64,000 nucleotides of DNA from positions 62,001-126,000 of the forward strand of contig WQBJ01000011.1 in the NCBI GenBank assembly GCA_013032095.1, read 5' to 3'. The position numbers were made by a program, and so were the translations under genes. This stretch comes from Ruegeria atlantica (GTDB lineage: Bacteria; Pseudomonadota; Alphaproteobacteria; Rhodobacterales; Rhodobacteraceae). Below are positions 47,113 through 54,679 of this stretch, one piece after another. The notes beneath the pieces were generated by a model. That model saw only the letters and a program-made list of their open reading frames with translations. It ran no database searches and was not told the DNA's origin. Position 1 is the stretch's first letter, and the number at the start of each line of letters is the position of its first letter.

Positions 47113-47991
47113 TCAATCTTGGTGCTGTGCTTGTGCCGTAAACCATGACACCACTGTGTCGATTGCGCGGGAGGGATCAGACCTGCGCAGTGCAAGAAGA
47201 TAAAAGTCTTGTGGGCCGGTACCGATCGAATATCCAAGGTCCAGCAGCTTACCCGCCGCAATTTCGTCGGAAACAAGAAATCTGCTAACGAGTGCAACAC
47301 CCTGCCCAGAGATTGCTGCGTCTACGGCCAATGCGGTCTGACTTAGCCTGAGGCCACGCTTGTGTTGATCCACAAGACCGGCTGCAGCCAACAGGTCGGG
47401 CCAGAGATCATGCGCATCATGTATCTTTGGAAGGTTTGAAAGCGTCTCCGGTCTGATCGGAAGGTCCACATTTGCCAACAGCTTCGGCGCGGCGACGGCA
47501 ATTACATCCTGCCTGAACAACAGCGTTGCCTTGATCGACGCCCCAAAGGGCGGCGCACCCTGGCGAATGGCCAGATCAATACCATCGCTGTGAAAACTCG
47601 ATACCTTCTCTGTTGCCAGAATACGCAGGTCTATGTCGGGGTACGTGCCTGAAAAATCCGGCAGGTTCGGGATGAGCCACTTTGCGGCAAATGTTGGCGT
47701 AACACTGATCAGCACCTTGTTGGGTTCAGGTTTCAGATGCGCCGTCGCACTGCGCAACTCGGCAAAAGCCTGCGCAACCCTCGTGTGATAACTGCGGCCG
47801 GTGCTCGTCAGGGCCAACCCTTTTGGCAACCGTTCGAACAGCTTTACGCCCAGTTGTGCCTCAAGCTGACGGACTTGTTGTGCGACGGCCCCTTGCGTCA
47901 CGCCCATCTCATCGGCAGCAGCCCGAAAGTTCAGGCGGCGTCCTGCGACGTCGAAAGCGCGAAGCCCGTTGAGGGGAGGGAGGTCTGTCAT
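47113..47991 (-). CDS. LysR-family regulator (GcvA-like)
   Basis: The 292-residue protein has the GcvA-type start LPPLNGLRAFDVAGRRLNFRAAADEMGVTQGAVAQQVRQLE region (residues 4-44) and a full effector domain (TFAAKWLIPNLPDFSGTYPDIDLRI). It faces an SDR gene 97 bases away and probably regulates it. A perfect six-base-arm palindrome lies four bases upstream of its own start codon, which suggests autoregulation. Confidence 0.9.
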   Translation of the reverse strand: MTDLPPLNGLRAFDVAGRRLNFRAAADEMGVTQGAVAQQVRQLEAQLGVKLFERLPKGLALTSTGRSYHTRVAQAFAELRSATAHLKPEPNKVLISVTPTFAAKWLIPNLPDFSGTYPDIDLRILATEKVSSFHSDGIDLAIRQGAPPFGASIKATLLFRQDVIAVAAPKLLANVDLPIRPETLSNLPKIHDAHDLWPDLLAAAGLVDQHKRGLRLSQTALAVDAAISGQGVALVSRFLVSDEIAAGKLLDLGYSIGTGPQDFYLLALRRSDPSRAIDTVVSWFTAQAQHQD

Positions 47992-47995
47992 TTGG

Positions 47996-48012
47996 CAATA
48001 GTATTTCTATTG
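47996..48012. promoter_or_regulatory. palindrome in the LysR-SDR intergenic region
   Basis: CAATAG, five bases, CTATTG is a perfect inverted repeat just upstream of the LysR start codon. Its length (17 bases) is right for a LysR dimer site. Confidence 0.45.
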
Positions 48013-48088
48013 GCATGAAACTTCAATTCTCGCGCGAACTTTCAAAAAGATTGCAATATTTTCAAGCTCACTGATTAAGGAGGCAGCA

Positions 48089-48793
48089 ATGGCAATAGAA
48101 AAAGTAGCCCTAATTACAGCAGGTGGAAGTGGGATGGGAGCAGATGCTGCACGTCGGCTTGCCGCAGACGGGTTCAAGGTCGGTGTCCTTTCCTCGTCTG
48201 GGAAAGGCGAAGCGCTTGGTGCCGAGTTGGGAGGATTTGGGGTGACGGGCTCCAACCTGAACCTGGATGATGTGTCGGCCCTTGTTCATGGTGCGCGGGA
48301 CCGTTGGGGGCGTGTTGATGTATTGGTAAACTCGGCAGGTCACGGGCCCAAAGGCCCGGTTCTAGAAATCAGCGATGATGACTGGCATCAGGGCATGGAA
48401 GTCTATTTGCTGAATGTTATCCGGCCGACGCGACTGGTAACACCGGTCATGCAACAGCAGGGGGGTGGAGTGATTATCAACATCTCGACCTTCGCGGCAT
48501 TTGAGCCCGATCCTTTGTTCCCAACTTCCGGTGTGTTCCGCGCTGGTTTGGCTGCGTTCACCAAGCTGTTTGCGGACAGCTATGCAGCCCAAAACATCCG
48601 CATGAACAATATCCTGCCGGGTTTTATCGATAGCTTGCCGGAAGCCGATGATCGCAAGGCGCGCATCCCCATGGGGCGGTATGGACGCGCGGACGAAGTT
48701 TCATCGCTCGTCTCTTTTCTCGCGTCACCGGGCGGCGGCTATATGACGGGTCAGAATTTGCGCGTTGATGGAGGGCTCACACGTGCGGTCTGA
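48089..48793 (+). CDS. atypical short-chain dehydrogenase/reductase lacking YxxxK
   Basis: The 234-residue protein has an SDR fold: cofactor loop ITAGGSGMGADAARRLA (9-25), NSAG at 81-84, catalytic-type serine S133 in NIST, and the C-terminal PGFIDSLPE with GGYMTGQNLRVDGGLTRAV. At the YxxxK position the sequence is SGVFR (S147 to R151), so neither the proton-donor tyrosine nor the lysine is present. Either a different chemistry or a binding role is likely. It has a GGAGG site and overlaps the next small gene by 11 bases. Confidence 0.85.
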   Translation: MAIEKVALITAGGSGMGADAARRLAADGFKVGVLSSSGKGEALGAELGGFGVTGSNLNLDDVSALVHGARDRWGRVDVLVNSAGHGPKGPVLEISDDDWHQGMEVYLLNVIRPTRLVTPVMQQQGGGVIINISTFAAFEPDPLFPTSGVFRAGLAAFTKLFADSYAAQNIRMNNILPGFIDSLPEADDRKARIPMGRYGRADEVSSLVSFLASPGGGYMTGQNLRVDGGLTRAV

Positions 48794-49034
48794 TACCTTA
48801 CTGAAAGCACCGACGTTCGAGCGTCTTGTGTTTGCGGTCAAATGGGGCGCTTCTACGATTCAGATCGTGGGGTATACGGCAACGGGATTTGGCTGGACGC
48901 CATGGAACCTTTACTTCTTCCTGGTGGGAGTTGCGGGATGGTTTGCGGTTGGCGCACTGTGGAATGATAAAGCCTTGATGCTCGTGCATCTCGTGGCTCT
49001 GGGGGTGATGATTGCAGGCATGAGCTCCGGCTAG
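48783..49034 (+). CDS. small inner-membrane protein (DUF6552-like)
   Basis: The 83-residue protein, starting at GTG 48783 after GGAGGG, has two hydrophobic helices (WGASTIQIVGYTATGFGW; YFFLVGVAGWFAVGALW) and a third at the C-terminus (MLVHLVALGVMIAGM). I recall similar short proteins in Rhodobacteraceae grouped as DUF6552; this is not certain. It is translationally coupled to the SDR gene, so the two are likely to work in the same process. Function unknown. Confidence 0.7.
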   Translation: MRSDTLLKAPTFERLVFAVKWGASTIQIVGYTATGFGWTPWNLYFFLVGVAGWFAVGALWNDKALMLVHLVALGVMIAGMSSG

Positions 49035-49113
49035 TGTCGAAGAACAGCGTTTTGTGGGAAAACGAAGAGATCTTAGTGTCGAGCGTTAAAGTGATCGGGT
49101 CTGATCTTTTGAA

Positions 49114-50124
49114 CTACACTTCTTTGGTTGATCCTCTGACGATGAGCCTTGCGCCGAGCTTTTCAGGTTTGGGTTCTTGCTGGGTCGTGATCCAATGTGC
49201 CAGTGCGTCCGCAGCACACTCACCCATTCGGGAAACGGGTAAATGTACGCTTGTCAATGGTGGGACGGTTACGGCCGAAGTTGGAAGATCATCAATGCCC
49301 ACCATGGAAATCTGGTCCGGGACGACAATCTTTTGTGCCTGAAGACCCAACAATACCCCCAGGGCAACGACGTCGGACAGGCACAAAATAGCGTCTGGCC
49401 TATGGCGTAAATTGCCAAGCTGTTTCGCGACGTCCGCTCCTCCTTGATGACTGATTTCTGTTTCAAAGGTCGCAAGATTGCCTGCGAACGAAAGGGCTTT
49501 GAGGCCAGCAAGACGTTCTCGCGTGCGGTCATTGTCGTGAACAGGGCCGTGTACAACTGCAATGTCACGATGGCCGAGGTCGGCAAGATGCTGCAAGGCA
49601 AGTTGCGCCGCAGTCGCGTTGTCGTATCCGATGGTTGGCAGAGGGTTTTCAGGGTCAAAGAAAGATGTGATGATCGTTGGCACCATTGTGCGCTCGATCA
49701 GATCGTGAAAGGCGGGGCTGTGCGTGGCTCCGGTAATGATGAGGCCCTCTGCTCCGATATCTATGAGGCTTTTGGCTTTCTCAGCTTCGATGTCCAAGCG
49801 TGCCTCGGTTGTCGCGACGATTAGAGACAATTGATGGTCCGACAACTTGCGTTCCAAAGCAGCGAGAAAGCGAGCAAAGATTGCGTTGTCCAGAGTTGGA
49901 ACCAGTGCCCCGACAAACCGAGTACGGCCAGAATTGATTGCGCGGGCGGCGGCGCTAGGGACGAATTTTAGTTCAGCAATGGCGGTCTGAACTTTTTCCA
50001 GCGTGTCTTTTTTCACCACAGTCGGTTCGTTCAGTACCCGTGACACTGTTGCGACGGATACACCTGCAGCCTTTGCAACATCTCTGAGATTCGCACGTTT
50101 TTTAGGCTCTGGAGCTTTTTGCAT
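49114..50124 (-). CDS. LacI-family transcriptional regulator
   Basis: The protein is 336 residues from ATG 50124. It has an N-terminal LacI helix-turn-helix (NLRDVAKAAGVSVATVSRVLNEPTVV) and a periplasmic-binding-protein-like effector domain (FVGALVPTLDNAIFARFLAALERKL; GHRDIAVVHGPVHDNDRTRERLAGL). The frame stays open to ATG 50193, but that start would place the left operator inside the gene, so 50124 is preferred. It is divergent from the DUF1989-GcvT fusion and probably represses the fusion and transporter genes. Confidence 0.9.
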   Translation of the reverse strand: MQKAPEPKKRANLRDVAKAAGVSVATVSRVLNEPTVVKKDTLEKVQTAIAELKFVPSAAARAINSGRTRFVGALVPTLDNAIFARFLAALERKLSDHQLSLIVATTEARLDIEAEKAKSLIDIGAEGLIITGATHSPAFHDLIERTMVPTIITSFFDPENPLPTIGYDNATAAQLALQHLADLGHRDIAVVHGPVHDNDRTRERLAGLKALSFAGNLATFETEISHQGGADVAKQLGNLRHRPDAILCLSDVVALGVLLGLQAQKIVVPDQISMVGIDDLPTSAVTVPPLTSVHLPVSRMGECAADALAHWITTQQEPKPEKLGARLIVRGSTKEV

Positions 50125-50175
50125 CGTGGGTTTTAGGCGTCCATTTTGCGGGTTCTTGAGGAAAGTGTTGACATA

Positions 50176-50189
50176 TGTAACTAGTTTCA
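50176..50189. promoter_or_regulatory. LacI-type operator, left half of tandem pair
   Basis: TGTAACTAGTTTCA is a 14-base palindrome with one mismatched pair. It lies exactly 22 bases (two helical turns) from the perfect copy at 50198, in the gap between the LacI gene and the fusion gene. A -35-like TTGACA sits just upstream at 50168-50173. Confidence 0.75.
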
Positions 50190-50197
50190 TCAACCTC

Positions 50198-50211
50198 TGT
50201 AACTAGTTACA
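50198..50211. promoter_or_regulatory. LacI-type operator, perfect palindrome
   Basis: TGTAACTAGTTACA is perfectly self-complementary over 14 bases, a typical LacI/GalR-family site. It ends 20 bases before the fusion gene's ATG, so binding would block transcription. The 22-base spacing to the left copy allows two dimers on the same DNA face. Confidence 0.8.
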
Positions 50212-50231
50212 TTTTGGGAATCTGTGCTGCC

Positions 50232-52553
50232 ATGCAGGGATCATCTGTCTTACATGCGTTCACGAATACAGGGTTTTCCGGCCTTGGTCGCCGGTTTCCG
50301 GGCTTTCCGAAAACTTCTGGTATCAGCACGCATATCCTGGCTCCGCGTGAAGCTACCCGGCTAAGCATGAAACCCGGAGATATCATTTCAATAGAAGGGG
50401 TTGGCTCTGGTCGGCTATTGGACCTTGTGGCTTTCGCCGACGATGGGCAGCCGGTTTTGGCAGCGCTGGGTTTGACGGCAACTGGACTGCTTGAATGGGG
50501 TGGTTTTGACAGCGACCGCCTCTTGGGTTGGGTCACGGCGCAGGGCGGTGATCGGCGGGTTCCCTGTCACAGGTTGGAGCAGGTTCCGGAGACCCTGATT
50601 CTACGAGCGAACCAAGCGGCGACGGTATGGGTAATCTGCACCGCTGGGGTTGCAGAACTAATCGAGGGCAGGGAAGCCGGATGCGTTACAGTCTTGCATA
50701 AGTCAGCGGCTTCAAAGGGGGCGCAGCTGCCGCCGTTGCTGGGTGATACGCGGGATGAATTCACCGTACAACGAGGAAGCGCAGTGGCTTACGAGCTGAA
50801 GGCCGGAGAATTCGTTCAGATCATTGATGTCGAGGGCCAGCAGTGTTCTGACTTCATGGCGCTGCAGGCGGATGGTTTGGACCGAGGCGAAGAGTGGATG
50901 ATCGACTCGACGGCCACCCGATCGATGGTACGACGCGCTTATCCCGGCCCCGGATTGCTGGACAAATTTTTTGACCGTGAGATGCGACCGCTACTGAATG
51001 TTGTACAGGACACATGCGGTCGTCATGACACATTTGGGCTAGCATGCACAGCGCGCGGGTATGAGGATCGGGGCTTTCCCGGCCATCTGAATTGCTCTGA
51101 CAACATGTCCCACGCCTTGGCGCCCTATGGAGTGGCACGTCGACTGGCGTGGCCCGCGATCAACTTTTTCTGGAACACGTGGATCGACCCGGCGACGCAT
51201 CACATTCTCACCGAAGAATCCCATTCGCGCCCCGGAGACTACGTCGCCATGCGCGCGCTCGATGATCTTGTCTGTGTTTCGACAGCCTGTCCGGACGACA
51301 TCGATCCGATCAATGGCTGGAACCCGACCGATGTGCATGTGCGCATCTATCGCCCCGAAACGCCGATCCGCCGAGCGGTTGCCTATCGTGAAAAGGAAGA
51401 CGCCCCAATGTCGATCAGTCAGGAGTCCGCCTTTCATGACCGTCTGGCCCCACTGACCCAGCATTTTGCACCTGCGCGCGACTTGTGGGCGCCAGTAAGT
51501 TATCCTGCCCACGGTACTTTGGGTGAATATTGGGCCTGCCGCCAGGCGGTGACCGTCCAGGACATGAGCGGCCTTCGCAAATTCGATATCGTTGGCCCGG
51601 ATGCCGAGGCATTGATGCAGTTGGCGACCACACGCAATGTGGCAAAGCTCCCGGTCTGGCGCGGGTCTTATACGCTAATGTGCGACGAAAGTGGTTCGGT
51701 TATCGACGATGGCACTCTGTTTCGTCTCGCGCCTGAGATCTTCCGCTGGTGCTGTGGGTCCGAAGAGAGCGGGCGCGTGTTGCAAGAATTGGCGGACGCG
51801 CGCGGTCTACAAGTGCGCGTCCATGCGCTCCGTGGGGCGATGCCGAACCTCGCCATTCAAGGGCCGAAATCCCGCGACTTGTTACGAAAAATCGCCTTTA
51901 CCCAGCCGCATGTTCCGGCTCTGGACCACCTGAGATGGTTCGGCGTCACTATCGCGCGTTTGAACAACCGTGAGGGCGCGCCGTTCATGCTGTCGCGCTC
52001 AGGCTATACCGGGGAATTGGGGTATGAGGTCTTCTGTTCCAAATCCGACGCCATTGCAATCTGGGATGCAGTGATGGAGGCAGGCGAGGAATTCGGGATC
52101 ACTCCGATGGGCTCGGCCGCGCTGGACATCATCAGGGTCGAAGCTGGTCTGGCTGCTGCAAATGCCGAATTCGCGCCGGGTGTCGATGCGTTTGAGGCTG
52201 GTTTAGGCTTCGCCGTTGATCTCACCAAATCCGAATTCACTGGCAAAGCTGCATTGGAACGCAACGCCCGCGACCCGCGCCGGGTGCTCAAAGGGCTGCT
52301 GATCTGTTGTGACGACGTACCGGCCCACGGTGCCCCTGTTTTTTCTGGCGAACGGCAGGTGGGTATCGTCACGTCGGCGACACGTTCACCCATGCTGGAG
52401 CACGCCATCGCCATGGCTCGGCTATCCCTCGAGTATGCGGACAACGACACCCACTTGGAGATCGGCCAACTCGACGGGCACATGAAGCGCCTCGGCGCAA
52501 CCGTCTCGGACATTCCATTCATAGACCCGCAACGCAAGCGGGCGCGCGCCTGA
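50232..52553 (+). CDS. DUF1989-GcvT fusion (aminomethyltransferase-like) protein
   Basis: This unusually large protein is 773 residues from ATG 50232 (TTG 50214 is an alternative). Residues about 35-150 resemble a partial DUF1989 (LAPREATRLSMKPGDIISIEGVGSGRLLDLVAF). Residues about 180-385 are a fuller DUF1989/urea-carboxylase-associated domain with candidate metal ligands in DVEGQQCSDFMAL, QDTCGRHDTF and LNCSDNM. Residues about 395-773 are a GcvT fold (QDMSGLRKFDIVGPDAEALMQL, ESGSVIDDGTLFRL, SRSGYTGELGYEVF, GLGFAVDLTKSEFTGKAAL). Together with the betaine/proline-type transporter it suggests tetrahydrofolate-linked demethylation of an imported methylated amine. Confidence 0.88.
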   Translation: MQGSSVLHAFTNTGFSGLGRRFPGFPKTSGISTHILAPREATRLSMKPGDIISIEGVGSGRLLDLVAFADDGQPVLAALGLTATGLLEWGGFDSDRLLGWVTAQGGDRRVPCHRLEQVPETLILRANQAATVWVICTAGVAELIEGREAGCVTVLHKSAASKGAQLPPLLGDTRDEFTVQRGSAVAYELKAGEFVQIIDVEGQQCSDFMALQADGLDRGEEWMIDSTATRSMVRRAYPGPGLLDKFFDREMRPLLNVVQDTCGRHDTFGLACTARGYEDRGFPGHLNCSDNMSHALAPYGVARRLAWPAINFFWNTWIDPATHHILTEESHSRPGDYVAMRALDDLVCVSTACPDDIDPINGWNPTDVHVRIYRPETPIRRAVAYREKEDAPMSISQESAFHDRLAPLTQHFAPARDLWAPVSYPAHGTLGEYWACRQAVTVQDMSGLRKFDIVGPDAEALMQLATTRNVAKLPVWRGSYTLMCDESGSVIDDGTLFRLAPEIFRWCCGSEESGRVLQELADARGLQVRVHALRGAMPNLAIQGPKSRDLLRKIAFTQPHVPALDHLRWFGVTIARLNNREGAPFMLSRSGYTGELGYEVFCSKSDAIAIWDAVMEAGEEFGITPMGSAALDIIRVEAGLAAANAEFAPGVDAFEAGLGFAVDLTKSEFTGKAALERNARDPRRVLKGLLICCDDVPAHGAPVFSGERQVGIVTSATRSPMLEHAIAMARLSLEYADNDTHLEIGQLDGHMKRLGATVSDIPFIDPQRKRARA

Positions 52554-52588
52554 ACGCGCAAGCAACTCAACGCAACGGGAGAAGACAT

Positions 52589-53557
52589 ATGAGAAAACTC
52601 GCACTTACGGCAACCTTAGCCCTGACTTTGGGCGCGACAACGGCATTGGCGCAGGACAAGGTCATGGTGGGTGAACCCAGCTGGCCCGGTGCCAAAATAA
52701 TGAGCCGTGTGATCGGGCAGGTAATCGAAACCCGTCTGGGCGGCGAGGTGGGCTATGCCCCCGGCGCCAATGCGGTGATTTTTGCCGCCATGGATGGCGG
52801 GCGCGGCGATATCGATGTGCACCCGGATGTCTGGCTGCCAAACCAGTCGTCCTTCACTGACGAATATGTCGATCAGAAGGGTACAGTGGCGCTGTCGTCA
52901 GGCAGCTATGAAGGCCGTGCCGGGATTTGCGTGCCGAACTATATGGTCGAGGATCACAACATCAAATCCATTTACGATCTGGCGACACCTATGGCTCAGG
53001 AATTGTTCGACTCCGATGGTGACGGGCTGGGTGAGGTCTGGGTAGGCGCCTCCGGTTGGGCTTCAACCAACACGTTCAAGGTGCGTGTGCGGGATTATGG
53101 GATTGAAACCTTCCTGACACCTACAACCGAGGATGAAACCGTGTTTTATTCGCGACTGAAGGATCAGATCGACCAGCAAAAGGGTGCAGCGTTCTACTGC
53201 TACGCGCCGCACTACGTACACGCGCTCTATGACGTGACCATTTTGGAAGAGCCGGAACATGACGCGACCACCTACAAGATGGTGCAGCCGGATCAGGATG
53301 CCGATTGGTACAACAAATCCCACGTCAGCACGGGTGAGCCGGTCAAAACCGTCACGGTTGCGCATTCGAAATCGCTGGAGCAGCGCAACCCGGCAGCGGC
53401 ATCCTTCTTGGCCAATATCGACATGGATGCGGGTGAGCTAAGCGGGCTGACCTATGAGGTGGTGGTCAAAGGGCGTGACACCGATGAGGTGGTCGCCGAA
53501 TGGATCGCCGCTAATGGCGACACAGTCGACAGCTGGCTTGGTCTGACCACCAATTGA
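52589..53557 (+). CDS. glycine betaine/proline-type ABC transporter binding protein
   Basis: The 322-residue protein has a signal peptide (MRKLALTATLALTLGATTALAQ) and an OpuAC/ProX-type body (VMVGEPSWPGAKIMSRVIGQVIETRLGGEVGYAPGANAVIFAAMDGGRGDIDVHPDVWLPNQ region, residues 25-87). Such proteins bind betaines, choline or proline-like zwitterions. It follows the DUF1989-GcvT gene by 35 bases and is followed by the ATPase and permease, so this unit probably imports the fusion protein's substrate. GGGAGAAG precedes the ATG. Confidence 0.92.
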   Translation: MRKLALTATLALTLGATTALAQDKVMVGEPSWPGAKIMSRVIGQVIETRLGGEVGYAPGANAVIFAAMDGGRGDIDVHPDVWLPNQSSFTDEYVDQKGTVALSSGSYEGRAGICVPNYMVEDHNIKSIYDLATPMAQELFDSDGDGLGEVWVGASGWASTNTFKVRVRDYGIETFLTPTTEDETVFYSRLKDQIDQQKGAAFYCYAPHYVHALYDVTILEEPEHDATTYKMVQPDQDADWYNKSHVSTGEPVKTVTVAHSKSLEQRNPAAASFLANIDMDAGELSGLTYEVVVKGRDTDEVVAEWIAANGDTVDSWLGLTTN

Positions 53558-53564
53558 ATCCAGT

Positions 53565-53587
53565 GTGCCCTCGAAATCCGGGGGCAC
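53565..53587 (+). other. stem-loop between binding protein and ATPase genes
   Basis: GTGCCC (53565-53570) and GGGCAC (53582-53587) form a six-pair stem with an 11-base loop directly after the binding-protein stop. As in the xyl operon, it may stabilise the upstream message or lower expression of downstream genes. Confidence 0.5.
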
Positions 53588-53619
53588 CCTTCAACACACA
53601 CAATAGCAGCGGGGCCAGT

Positions 53620-54669
53620 ATGACAGCGGATATCGCAATCGACGCAAAGGGTGTATGGAAAGTGTTCGGTGCACGGTCGCAGGAGGCTTTGAACGCCATC
53701 CACAGCGAGGGGCTGAGCAAGGCCGAAGTGCTGGAACGCTTCAACTGTGTTGTCGGCGTGGCCGATGCAAGCTTCGAGATCGAACGGGGCGAACTGTTCT
53801 GCGTTATGGGCCTTTCAGGCTCGGGCAAATCGACCCTCGTGCGTCATGTGAACCGCCTGCTGGAACCCACTGATGGCCATATCTACTTGGATGGCGAGGA
53901 CGTGATGGGCCTGAATGATGATGGCCTGCGTGATCTGCGTAACCGACGCGTGGCCATGGTGTTTCAGAACTTCGGTCTGATGCCCCACCGAACCGTGCGC
54001 GACAACGTGGCGATGCCGCTGGAAATACGCGGCACCGGAAAGGCCCGCCGCTGGGAAGAAGCGGATCGGGTTCTGGAATTGGTCGAATTGAACGGTTGGG
54101 AGGACAAATACGCCCATGAGCTTTCGGGCGGTATGCAGCAACGGGTCGGTCTTGCCCGCGCCATCGCCGCCGATCCCGAAATCCTGCTGATGGATGAGCC
54201 GTTCTCGGCCCTCGACCCGCTGATCCGCAAGCAGTTGCAGGATCAGTTCATGGAGCTGAGTCACAAGCTGAGCAAGACCACGATGTTCATCACCCATGAC
54301 CTCGACGAGGCAATCCGCATTGGCCATCGCATTGCAATCATGAAGGACGGCCGGATCGTGCAGATCGGCACACCGGAAGAAATCATCCTTAACCCTGCCG
54401 ATGACTATGTTGCCGACTTCGTGGCTGGGATTTCTAAACTCAACATGATCTTCGCCCACGCGGTGATGAAACCGGTCGACGAGTTCGAGGCGCATCACGG
54501 CGAAGTACCTGACGATGCGAAAGAGGCCCATCCGGATATGGACCTGTCCGACCTGATGAATCTCTGCGTCGAGGGCCACGGCGTTGTGGCTGTAACGCAG
54601 GATGGCAAGACCGTGGGCGTGATCAACCGCGCGGGCCTTATCCGCGCGATTCAGGACAGCCAGGCATAA
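53620..54669 (+). CDS. glycine betaine/proline-type ABC transporter ATP-binding protein
   Basis: The protein is 349 residues from ATG 53620; the frame is open further upstream but the extra part lies in the stem-loop region. It is a ProV/OpuAA-type ATPase: Walker A GLSGSGKST, signature LSGGMQQRVGLARAIA, Walker B ILLMDEPFSALDPL, and a CBS-like tail (MNLCVEGHGVVAVTQDGKTVGVINRAGLIRAI). CBS regions in this family sense ionic strength in some members. The permease follows ten bases later. Confidence 0.92.
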   Translation: MTADIAIDAKGVWKVFGARSQEALNAIHSEGLSKAEVLERFNCVVGVADASFEIERGELFCVMGLSGSGKSTLVRHVNRLLEPTDGHIYLDGEDVMGLNDDGLRDLRNRRVAMVFQNFGLMPHRTVRDNVAMPLEIRGTGKARRWEEADRVLELVELNGWEDKYAHELSGGMQQRVGLARAIAADPEILLMDEPFSALDPLIRKQLQDQFMELSHKLSKTTMFITHDLDEAIRIGHRIAIMKDGRIVQIGTPEEIILNPADDYVADFVAGISKLNMIFAHAVMKPVDEFEAHHGEVPDDAKEAHPDMDLSDLMNLCVEGHGVVAVTQDGKTVGVINRAGLIRAIQDSQA

Positions 54670-54679
54670 GGGGACCGCT

